Assembly (NCBI GenBank): GCA_900545015.1
Contig: UQXJ01000045.1
Span: forward strand, 1-9,014
Length of the DNA stretch: 9,014 bases
Origin: an uncultured Mollicutes bacterium
GTDB lineage: Bacteria > Bacillota_I > Bacilli_A > RFN20 > CAG-826
Direction of reading: 5' to 3'
Part shown: piece after piece, positions 1-5,449 of the stretch
How positions within the stretch are numbered: the stretch's first letter is position 1
Layout of the letters: the number at the start of each line of letters is the position of its first letter
Translations under genes and position numbers: made by a program
The notes under the pieces: generated by a model
Database searches by the model: none
Told to the model about the DNA's origin: nothing
What the model saw: the letters and a program-made list of their open reading frames with translations, nothing else

Positions 1-26
1 ATATAAACACCTCGAGCGCGTTCATA

Positions 27-35
27 ATTATATCA
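27..35 (-). promoter_or_regulatory. Possible leftward extended -10 promoter
   Basis: Read on the - strand, these bases spell TGATATAAT, a perfect TATAAT with the TG extension of an extended -10 element. No good -35 is visible 16-18 bases upstream, which extended -10 promoters can tolerate. Transcription would start near base 20 and run out of the left edge. An ATG at 25-23 lies only one base past the -10, so it is probably not the start codon used. The first bases transcribed (about 20 to 9) are unusually GC-rich for this DNA. The product is not visible. Confidence 0.35.
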
Positions 36-111
36 CATTGTACGGTAATTATTTCCATTAAAGTTAAAGCTTTATCACGATTACAAAAAACTCAAAATAT
101 GTCATCACTAA

Positions 112-131
112 ATATCGATATAATTCGATAT
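112..131. promoter_or_regulatory. Inverted repeat with TATAAT spacer
   Basis: Two perfect 7-base arms, ATATCGA and TCGATAT, flank a 6-base spacer that itself reads TATAAT on the + strand. It could be an operator overlying a -10 box for the hydrolase gene, giving a leader of roughly 90 bases, or a regulator site upstream of a promoter closer to the gene. No convincing -35 hexamer is seen 16-18 bases upstream of the TATAAT. AT-rich DNA produces such repeats by chance more often than balanced DNA does, so the functional reading is inference. Confidence 0.35.
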
Positions 132-152
132 AAAAAGTTATTTATTTTTACT

Positions 153-177
153 AATGATTTTTTAGTTTAAAATCATT
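153..177. repeat. AT-rich inverted repeat upstream of the hydrolase gene
   Basis: Perfect 9-base arms, AATGATTTT and AAAATCATT, are separated by 7 bases. No U-tract follows on either strand, so it does not look like a terminator. It lies 44 bases before the hydrolase start. It could be a leader hairpin if transcription begins near 130, or a regulator binding site if transcription begins close to the ATG. The rest of bases 1-220 holds a 10-base palindrome (TAAAGCTTTA, 65-74) and no gene that I can support. Confidence 0.35.
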
Positions 178-185
178 CCTAATAG

Positions 186-214
186 TTTAATTAAAAGGCA
201 AAAACGATTAAAAT
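186..214 (+). promoter_or_regulatory. Weak candidate promoter next to the hydrolase start
   Basis: A TAAAAT hexamer at 209-214 is one mismatch from the -10 consensus. It lies 17 bases after TTTAAT at 186-191, which matches the -35 consensus at only three positions. Six bases separate the -10 from the ATG, so the predicted mRNA would begin at or next to the start codon. The only purine-rich stretch that could serve as a ribosome binding site (AAAAGG, 193-198) is 22 bases from the ATG, which is too far. Confidence 0.3.
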
Positions 215-220
215 TTATGT

Positions 221-1519
221 ATGGCAAATGTTATCGACTATTTAAAAGATTATAAAGACATCCCTTTAAAGGAAGAACCATTTAACGAGTTAGATGCTCT
301 AATTTTTGCGCGTCTTAGTTATATTGATTTTTCTTCAATTGTTAATAATAGCCGAATAAGAAAAAGAAAATTAGTTGATGCAATTAATGAAATGCTGCTT
401 TTAAAAGGAAATAGTTATCGTTTTCGTCTTGAAGAAGACAAAATGTTAATTGATTTATTAAGAGCTTCACTAAGATTTAAAGACGTATATATAAAAGGTT
501 ATATAAAAGATACTGATCCTGACCTTGTAAAGCAATTTAGCGCAGTAACATTTTGTTTTACTGATCAAGTTAAAAAATTCCTTTATATTTCTTTTAGAGG
601 AACTGATGGAACTTATACAGGATGGAAAGAAGATTTTGATATGTCCTATAAAGACATCGTTCCTGCTCAAGAAGAAGCAAGTAAATATTTAAGAAAAACA
701 TTAAATTTTTCATCTTATAAAACTATCTATATTGGTGGACACTCAAAAGGTGGAAATTTAGCAATTTACGCTGCTTCTACTTTAAGAAGAAACATTCAAA
801 ATAACATTGTTGGTATTTATTGTTTTGATTCGCCTGGTTTTAAAAGTGATATCTTATTACGTCCAGGTTTTCAAGAAATTAAAAGCAAAATTTGTCACTA
901 TGCACCTCAATCTTCAGTTATTGGAAGATTGCTTTATAAAGACTATCCAACAATTGTTATTTCTTCAAAAAAATCACTTATTTATCAACATAATGTTTAT
1001 AACTGGGAAGTTAAAAATACAAAAATTATTAGAGAAAATAAATTCACATTCATCTCAAATAAATTTGATAAAGAACTTAAGGATAACTTAAAACTTATGT
1101 CTTATCCTGAAAGAGAAGAATTTGTAAATGAAGTTTTTAAGATTGTTAAAGAATTGTCTGTTGATGACAAAATTGATTTTAGTGGTGGTGTTGTAAATTT
1201 TGCTAAAAGATTTAGAAACATTTTAAAAGCTGAAAGCGCAAACACCCAGCGCATTATTAAATCGCTTTTTTCTCGTGATAAAGAAGAATCTGAAGTTAAC
1301 TTTGTAGAACCGATTTCCAATAAAAAGCCTGCAAAAATCGTACAAAAAATAAAAAATGTCTATGATAAAGTAGGTGGCATCATTAAAAGCGATAAAGATA
1401 ATACAGTTATTATGGTTATTAATGAAAACAAGAACGAACCTAAAAAGAGAAAATATTTTAGAAAGAAAAACAAGATAGACGCTCAAGAAGAAGAAATTAA
1501 ATGTATAGAAAGTAAGTAA
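221..1519 (+). CDS. Mbeg1-like (DUF2974) alpha/beta serine hydrolase
   Basis: This 432-residue protein has the layout of the Mbeg1-like/DUF2974 family found in Bacillota, a branch of the lipase-like alpha/beta hydrolases. The N-terminus (MANVIDYLKDY, then the FNELDALIFARLSYIDF region at 21-37) matches the family's usual opening and supports this start although no ribosome binding site is visible. Visible active-site elements are FRGTDG at 125-130, the nucleophile elbow GHSKG with Ser175, FDSPGF with Asp203, and His257 before the Trp262 segment, so a complete Ser-Asp-His triad is plausible. There is no signal peptide or membrane segment, so it is probably cytoplasmic. Residues from about 335 onward form a lysine- and glutamate-rich tail. 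The substrate is unknown; a lipid or ester is the family-level guess. The ClC gene starts 4 bases after its stop, which suggests one operon. Confidence 0.8.
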   Translation: MANVIDYLKDYKDIPLKEEPFNELDALIFARLSYIDFSSIVNNSRIRKRKLVDAINEMLLLKGNSYRFRLEEDKMLIDLLRASLRFKDVYIKGYIKDTDPDLVKQFSAVTFCFTDQVKKFLYISFRGTDGTYTGWKEDFDMSYKDIVPAQEEASKYLRKTLNFSSYKTIYIGGHSKGGNLAIYAASTLRRNIQNNIVGIYCFDSPGFKSDILLRPGFQEIKSKICHYAPQSSVIGRLLYKDYPTIVISSKKSLIYQHNVYNWEVKNTKIIRENKFTFISNKFDKELKDNLKLMSYPEREEFVNEVFKIVKELSVDDKIDFSGGVVNFAKRFRNILKAESANTQRIIKSLFSRDKEESEVNFVEPISNKKPAKIVQKIKNVYDKVGGIIKSDKDNTVIMVINENKNEPKKRKYFRKKNKIDAQEEEIKCIESK

Positions 1520-1523
1520 TAAA

Positions 1524-2846
1524 ATGGAACAAAATAAGAATTTTAAATATTTTTTGCTGCTTGGATTAAAAACAATTATCCTTGGTTTATTGATTGGTGT
1601 TTTAGTAGGAACATATCAAATTGTTGGACAGCTTGTAACTAAAGCTTCTCTTTTTCTTTATGGAAGTAAGGAAACTTACATAATTGCTCTTAACGTAATT
1701 ATGGTAATTATTTTATCAATTGCTAATTTTTATATTTTAAAAATTGCTCCTTCTGTTGACGGAAGCGGAATTCCAACTTTAGAATTAGCTCTCCGTAATA
1801 AAAAGAAAATGCACGATGCAATTGATATCATTGCAATGATTATCAATTCATATATTTCTAACATCAGTGGTTTTACTCTTGGAAGCGAAGGACCTTCAGT
1901 TGTAATAAGTAGTAAACTTGCTCATTTATATAATAAGATAGTTAAAGATGAAGATGATCTTGATACAGTTAAACTTGCTGGTGGAATCGGTTTTGGGTGT
2001 GCATTTTTATCCCCAATTTCTGGACTTGCATACGCTTATGAAGAAAATTTAAAGAAAATGAATATAAAAGTATTGGTTCAAGGTGTTACCATGATGGTTC
2101 TTGCATTTTTAATGACTTCTTTAATAAATCATCATCACCTTTTAGAAATTTCTTCTTATTCAATTCCTAAAATTAATGATATTTATATTTATCCTCTTTT
2201 AATAATTATTAATTTAATTGGTGCATTTTTATTCGTACACCTTGTAAAAATTTTAAAAAGTTTCTTCTTCAAACATAAAGATAATGTATTTGTAAAATAT
2301 AGAGGTTTCTTTATGTTTTTAATTCTACTTATTTTGAATTACACCGTCCTTTCAATAATGGGAGCAGGTGGAATTTTAATGAAAAATTTAGCTAGCTATT
2401 CAAGTTTATTAATATTATTTTCAATTTTATTTGCTAGATTTATTTTAACTATAATTTCAGGTTGTGGAAAAGTAACTGGAGGATTAATCGTTCCTATTTT
2501 AACAATCGGAGCAATAAATGGAAAAATAATTTCATTAATTTGTGTCACTTATTTAGGACTTTCTTTGAGCTATGAACCACTCATAATTTTAATGAGTGCT
2601 GTCATGTTTTTCGCTTTAATTATCCACACTCCTTTTACTGCTTTAGCATTATTTTATTCAGCAGTTAGTTTTTTAACCAATAATTATTTAGATGCTTTTT
2701 ATGTTTTTCCTTATTTAACAATTGCTATTTTTATATCTTATTTTATCTTTATTTATCTTTTAAAATGTCCTTCTTTATATGAAGAGCAAATCGATCTTGC
2801 TATAAAATATAGCCAAAATAAAAAGCAGGTCGTAACCAATAATTAG
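1524..2846 (+). CDS. ClC-family chloride channel or H+/Cl- antiporter
   Basis: This 440-residue integral membrane protein has many hydrophobic segments and the ordered ClC signature motifs. GSGIP at 80-84 carries the chloride-coordinating serine (Ser81). GSEGP at 120-124 carries the external gating glutamate (Glu122). FLSPISGLAYAYEE at 161-174 has paired glutamates matching E. coli ClC-ec1 Glu202/Glu203, with Glu174 at the internal proton position. GGLIVP at 319-324 stands in for the usual GGxFxP, and HTPFTA at 368-373 matches the late TPxTA segment. Both glutamates favour a proton-coupled antiporter over a passive channel. Ser81 argues against the fluoride-specific CLC-F branch, which usually has Met there. 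No cytoplasmic CBS domains follow. The start is preceded only by a poor purine stretch (agaaag), so translation is probably coupled to the hydrolase gene. The 3' end of the gene forms part of a terminator hairpin. Confidence 0.9.
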   Translation: MEQNKNFKYFLLLGLKTIILGLLIGVLVGTYQIVGQLVTKASLFLYGSKETYIIALNVIMVIILSIANFYILKIAPSVDGSGIPTLELALRNKKKMHDAIDIIAMIINSYISNISGFTLGSEGPSVVISSKLAHLYNKIVKDEDDLDTVKLAGGIGFGCAFLSPISGLAYAYEENLKKMNIKVLVQGVTMMVLAFLMTSLINHHHLLEISSYSIPKINDIYIYPLLIIINLIGAFLFVHLVKILKSFFFKHKDNVFVKYRGFFMFLILLILNYTVLSIMGAGGILMKNLASYSSLLILFSILFARFILTIISGCGKVTGGLIVPILTIGAINGKIISLICVTYLGLSLSYEPLIILMSAVMFFALIIHTPFTALALFYSAVSFLTNNYLDAFYVFPYLTIAIFISYFIFIYLLKCPSLYEEQIDLAIKYSQNKKQVVTNN

Positions 2847-2864
2847 TTAGAATACCTGCTTTTT
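2820..2864. terminator. Bidirectional terminator between the ClC gene and htpG
   Basis: Perfect 11-base arms (AAAAAGCAGGT at 2820-2830 and ACCTGCTTTTT at 2854-2864) flank a 23-base loop. TAAC (2833-2836) and GTTA (2846-2849) can pair inside that loop. The arms end in A-runs and T-runs, so the transcript from either strand yields a hairpin followed by U residues. It overlaps the last codons and stop of the ClC gene and ends three bases before the htpG stop codon, so it serves the two convergent units at once. Confidence 0.75.
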
Positions 2865-2867
2865 GCA

Positions 2868-4781
2868 CTACTTTTTAAGAGATTTAAGCATTAATTCGTT
2901 TAAATTCTTGATAAAGTTTTCCTTGTCTTGAACTTCAAATCCTTCAAGTAGCATTGCTTCATCATATAAGACGTCACTATATTTCTTTACAGTATCTTTA
3001 TCAGCTTTAATGTCACTCATTGCTTTAAATAATTCATGGTTTGGATTAATTTCAAGTACTTTCGAAGCCTTTGCTTTTTCTTCACTTGGAATATTATTTA
3101 AAGTCTTTTCCATATTGAGTGATAAGCCATCTTTTGTTGAAATACACACTGGTGAATCAACAAGTTTATTTGATAAGCTTACTTCATCAACTTTGCCTTT
3201 TAATGCTTCTTTGATGTTATCAAGGAGTTCTTTATTTTCAGCTTCTTTTGTTTCGAGTTCAGTCTTTTCTTCTTCCGTTAATGAATCTTTATCGTGAACA
3301 GCAATATTCTTGAACTCAACCTTTTCATATTCATTCATCATTTGGAAAGCAAATTCATCAATGTCACGAGTTAAGAACAAAACATCTATTCCATCTTTCT
3401 TATATTTTTCAATTTCTGGAAGAAGTTTAATACTTTCAACACTCTTTCCACATGCATAATAGATGAATTTTTGATCTTTTTTCATTTCATCTTTATAAAC
3501 TTTAAAATCAATTTCTTTATCATGATTTAAAGATTTAAAGACAAGTAAATCACTTAAAACATTCTTCTTAAAGCCATAGCTTGAATAAATTCCATACATT
3601 AAATGATCGCCATAGAGTGAATAGAATTTAAGATATTTTTCAAAATCTTTAGTTTTAAGATCTTTAAGATTTGAAATAACTTTATTTTCGATTGTTTCAC
3701 TAATTTTCTTTAAACGTGGATCTTCTTGAAGCATTTCACGAGAAATATTAAGTGTTAAATCGTTTGTATCAACAAGTCCTTTGATAAATTTAAGGTAATC
3801 TGGAACAAGTTCTTTAGCTTTATCTTTAATAAAGATACCTTTTATATAAAGTTTCAAACCCTTTTCATAGTTTTGTGAATATAAATCATAAGGAACGTGA
3901 GATGGGATAAAAACTAATGAATTGAAGCTAACCATACCTTCAACATTAAGGTTTAATGCTAGTAGTGGATCTTCATAATCCATAAAGTTATCTTTATAGA
4001 ATTTATTTAAATCTTCTTCTATTACATCTTTTTTGTTCTTTTTCCATAAAGGAATCATTGAATTTAATGTTTTTGTTTCGGTTTTTTCATCAAATTGGCC
4101 TTCGATTTCTTTACCATTTTCATCAAGTTTAGGTGTTTTTGTTGTCTCATTCATCTTTATTGGGTAACGAACGAAATCACTATATTTTCTTACAAGATTT
4201 TCAATTTCGTAATCTTCAAGATACTTATCATAGTTTTCTTCGTTTTCATTCTTTCTAAGGTGTAAAACAATTTTTGTTCCAGTATCTTTAAGATCTTCCT
4301 CTTCAATTGTATAAGTTGATTCGCCATTGCTCTTAAAGCAATATCCGTTATCATTTAAAGTTTTTGTATGAACTTCAACTTCATCTGCAACAATAAAAGC
4401 ACTATAGAAGCCAACGCCAAATTGACCAATGATATCAAGTTTATTCTTTTCTTTTGCTTCTTTAATTTTTTCAAGGAATTCTTTACTTCCACTATGAGCA
4501 ATTGTACCTAAATTATTGATCAAATCTTCTTTATTCATACCGATACCATTATCAGTAATCGTTAATGTTCTTGCTTCTTTATTAGGTTCAATCCAAATTT
4601 CGTAATTCTTTGAAGGAATTTTACCTTCACTTGTTAATTCTAAATATTTATATTTATCGATTGCATCGCTTGCATTAGAAATTAATTCTCTTAAGAAAAT
4701 TTCTTTATTTGAATAAATAGAATTAATCATCAATTTAAGTAATTCTTTACTTTCAGCTTGATATTCTTTTGTTTCAATCAT
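2868..4781 (-). CDS. htpG: HtpG, the bacterial Hsp90 chaperone
   Basis: This cytoplasmic ATP-dependent chaperone has 637 residues from the chosen start, close to the usual bacterial HtpG length. The N-terminal GHKL ATPase domain shows FLRELISNASDA at 29-40 (catalytic Glu32, Mg-binding Asn36), DNGIGM at 77-82 (adenine-binding Asp77) and the lid motif GQFGVGF at 119-125. The middle domain carries NISRE at 345-349 with Arg348, matching the ATP-sensing arginine of E. coli HtpG. The C-terminal third matches the dimerisation region. I chose the ATG at 4781 because AAAGGAG (4791-4797) lies 9 bases ahead of it and the protein then opens MIETKEYQAES as the family does. An in-frame TTG at 4823 sits in a hairpin loop without a ribosome binding site. 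The gene follows hsp20 by 74 bases and has no clear promoter of its own, so it is probably co-transcribed under HrcA control. Confidence 0.97.
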   Translation of the reverse strand: MIETKEYQAESKELLKLMINSIYSNKEIFLRELISNASDAIDKYKYLELTSEGKIPSKNYEIWIEPNKEARTLTITDNGIGMNKEDLINNLGTIAHSGSKEFLEKIKEAKEKNKLDIIGQFGVGFYSAFIVADEVEVHTKTLNDNGYCFKSNGESTYTIEEEDLKDTGTKIVLHLRKNENEENYDKYLEDYEIENLVRKYSDFVRYPIKMNETTKTPKLDENGKEIEGQFDEKTETKTLNSMIPLWKKNKKDVIEEDLNKFYKDNFMDYEDPLLALNLNVEGMVSFNSLVFIPSHVPYDLYSQNYEKGLKLYIKGIFIKDKAKELVPDYLKFIKGLVDTNDLTLNISREMLQEDPRLKKISETIENKVISNLKDLKTKDFEKYLKFYSLYGDHLMYGIYSSYGFKKNVLSDLLVFKSLNHDKEIDFKVYKDEMKKDQKFIYYACGKSVESIKLLPEIEKYKKDGIDVLFLTRDIDEFAFQMMNEYEKVEFKNIAVHDKDSLTEEEKTELETKEAENKELLDNIKEALKGKVDEVSLSNKLVDSPVCISTKDGLSLNMEKTLNNIPSEEKAKASKVLEINPNHELFKAMSDIKADKDTVKKYSDVLYDEAMLLEGFEVQDKENFIKNLNELMLKSLKK

Positions 4782-4790
4782 ATTTATTGT

Positions 4791-4797
4791 CTCCTTT
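4791..4797 (-). promoter_or_regulatory. Ribosome binding site deciding the htpG start
   Basis: AAAGGAG on the - strand, 9 bases before the ATG at 4781. It fixes the start at that ATG and rules out the longer reading frame that begins with TTG at 4823. Confidence 0.85.
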
Positions 4798-4807
4798 TTA
4801 TAAATAA

Positions 4808-4840
4808 AGTAAGTTAGGAGCAAGTTACTCCTAACTTACT
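4808..4840 (-). terminator. Intercistronic hairpin between hsp20 and htpG
   Basis: Perfect 13-base arms (AGTAAGTTAGGAG at 4808-4820 and CTCCTAACTTACT at 4828-4840) enclose a 7-base loop. Read along the - strand, the stem is followed by TTTATTTAT, a broken U-tract. No T-run follows on the + strand, so the element points with hsp20. It could be a partial terminator, or an mRNA-stabilising hairpin that lets hsp20 transcripts outnumber htpG transcripts. Its AGGAG lies in a stem arm and is not the htpG ribosome binding site. Confidence 0.65.
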
Positions 4841-4855
4841 AAAACTTTGTAGATG

Positions 4856-5278
4856 TTATTTAATTTCGATTCTACTTGGTTGTTTCTTTTCTTCAACTTC
4901 TTTTGGAAGAACGATAGTTAAGACACCGTTTTCATAAGATGCATTAACATCTTTTTCTTCAACGTTATCACCAACATAAAATGATCTACTCATTGAACCA
5001 TAGTATCTTTCTTTTCTAATAAATTTACCATGTTTTTGTTCATCTGAGTGCTCATTAACTGAATATGATACTTCAAGATAACCATCATTTAATTTAACAT
5101 TGATATCTTCTTTCTTTGCGCCAGGAATATCAATATTTAAAACATAGTTATTTTCTTCTTCTTTAATATCTGTCTTCATTGTTTCATATTTTTTCCATGC
5201 TTTTGGGAATCCTAAGAAGCTCTCTAAATCTCCAAAAACTGGTTCTTCATAATTATTAACATCATATTTATTACTCAT
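4856..5278 (-). CDS. hsp20: Hsp20 family small heat-shock protein
   Basis: This 140-residue ATP-independent holdase binds unfolding proteins in the cytoplasm. Residues 1-33 are a short variable N-terminal arm. The alpha-crystallin domain covers about 35-126, with VLNIDIPGAKKEDINV at 46-61 and the hallmark A-x-x-x-x-G-V-L element at 113-120 (ASYENGVL). The C-terminal IEI at 137-139 is the I-x-I motif that docks neighbouring subunits in the oligomer. I place the start at the ATG at 5278 because AGGAGG lies 7 bases ahead of it. The longer frame from 5302 begins inside an operator without a ribosome binding site. The gene is first in a unit with htpG, transcribed away from the kinase gene, and its promoter carries two CIRCE operators, so expression should rise on heat stress when HrcA releases. 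Confidence 0.95.
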   Translation of the reverse strand: MSNKYDVNNYEEPVFGDLESFLGFPKAWKKYETMKTDIKEEENNYVLNIDIPGAKKEDINVKLNDGYLEVSYSVNEHSDEQKHGKFIRKERYYGSMSRSFYVGDNVEEKDVNASYENGVLTIVLPKEVEEKKQPSRIEIK

Positions 5279-5285
5279 ATAAATA

Positions 5286-5291
5286 CCTCCT
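5286..5291 (-). promoter_or_regulatory. Ribosome binding site deciding the hsp20 start
   Basis: A consensus AGGAGG on the - strand, 7 bases before the ATG at 5278. Its first two bases overlap the downstream edge of the proximal CIRCE element, so a folded CIRCE hairpin in the mRNA, or HrcA on the DNA, would lie immediately beside the ribosome site. Confidence 0.9.
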
Positions 5292-5316
5292 AGCACTCTC
5301 ATTTCCTAAGTGCTAA
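5290..5316 (-). promoter_or_regulatory. CIRCE operator 1 (HrcA binding site, start-site proximal)
   Basis: Read on the - strand, TTAGCACTT, a 9-base spacer, then GAGTGCTAG. The CIRCE consensus is TTAGCACTC-N9-GAGTGCTAA, so each arm matches at 8 of 9 positions and the spacer length is exact. The element begins four bases after the -10 and covers the expected transcription start near 5314, the classical repressing position for HrcA. Confidence 0.93.
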
Positions 5317-5320
5317 CTAT

Positions 5321-5348
5321 ATTCTAGTACTATTTTTAGCACTGTCAA
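5321..5348 (-). promoter_or_regulatory. Sigma-A promoter of hsp20-htpG
   Basis: On the - strand a perfect TTGACA (5348-5343) is followed by a 16-base spacer and TAGAAT (5326-5321), one mismatch from TATAAT. The predicted start near 5314 gives a leader of about 36 bases. The -35 lies inside the spacer and arm of CIRCE operator 2, and the start region lies inside CIRCE operator 1. Confidence 0.88.
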
Positions 5349-5362
5349 TAGATAAGTGCTAA
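5336..5362 (-). promoter_or_regulatory. CIRCE operator 2 (HrcA binding site, overlapping the -35)
   Basis: Read on the - strand, TTAGCACTT, a 9-base spacer, then CAGTGCTAA. Each arm is 8 of 9 to the CIRCE consensus and the spacer is 9 bases. The -35 hexamer TTGACA runs from the spacer into the second arm, so HrcA bound here would block RNA polymerase directly. It starts 46 bases from operator 1. Confidence 0.92.
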
Positions 5363-5380
5363 TTTTTTAAAATTATTTTA

Positions 5381-5409
5381 TTTATTAAACTATGCTTTTC
5401 CTTTATAAT
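5381..5409 (+). promoter_or_regulatory. Candidate promoter of the nucleoside kinase gene
   Basis: A perfect TATAAT at 5404-5409 lies 17 bases after TTTATT at 5381-5386, which matches the -35 consensus at only three positions. The start would be near 5416, giving a leader of about 34 bases that includes the GGAGG site. The -35 begins 19 bases beyond CIRCE operator 2, so HrcA probably does not control this gene directly. Confidence 0.6.
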
Positions 5410-5438
5410 ATACCTACGGCAAAAAAACACGATAATAT

Positions 5439-5443
5439 GGAGG
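5439..5443 (+). promoter_or_regulatory. Ribosome binding site of the kinase gene
   Basis: GGAGG with a 6-base spacer to the ATG at 5450. It is a strong site and confirms the start. Confidence 0.88.
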
Positions 5444-5449
5444 TATAAC

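Noticed and set aside
3010..3297. Open frame on the + strand inside htpG
   Set aside because: It is antisense to a well-conserved part of htpG, low in complexity and without a ribosome binding site. The same applies to the antisense or offset frames at 470-670, 807-1091, 1102-1320, 1223-1486, 6067-6405 and 8638-8841.
4779..4823. Longer htpG frame starting at 4823
   Set aside because: The codon is TTG within a hairpin loop. The added residues read through the ribosome binding site and are not part of the HtpG family N-terminus.
5276..5302. Longer hsp20 frame starting at the ATG at 5302
   Set aside because: That ATG lies inside CIRCE operator 1 and has no ribosome binding site. The ATG at 5278 has AGGAGG at a 7-base distance.
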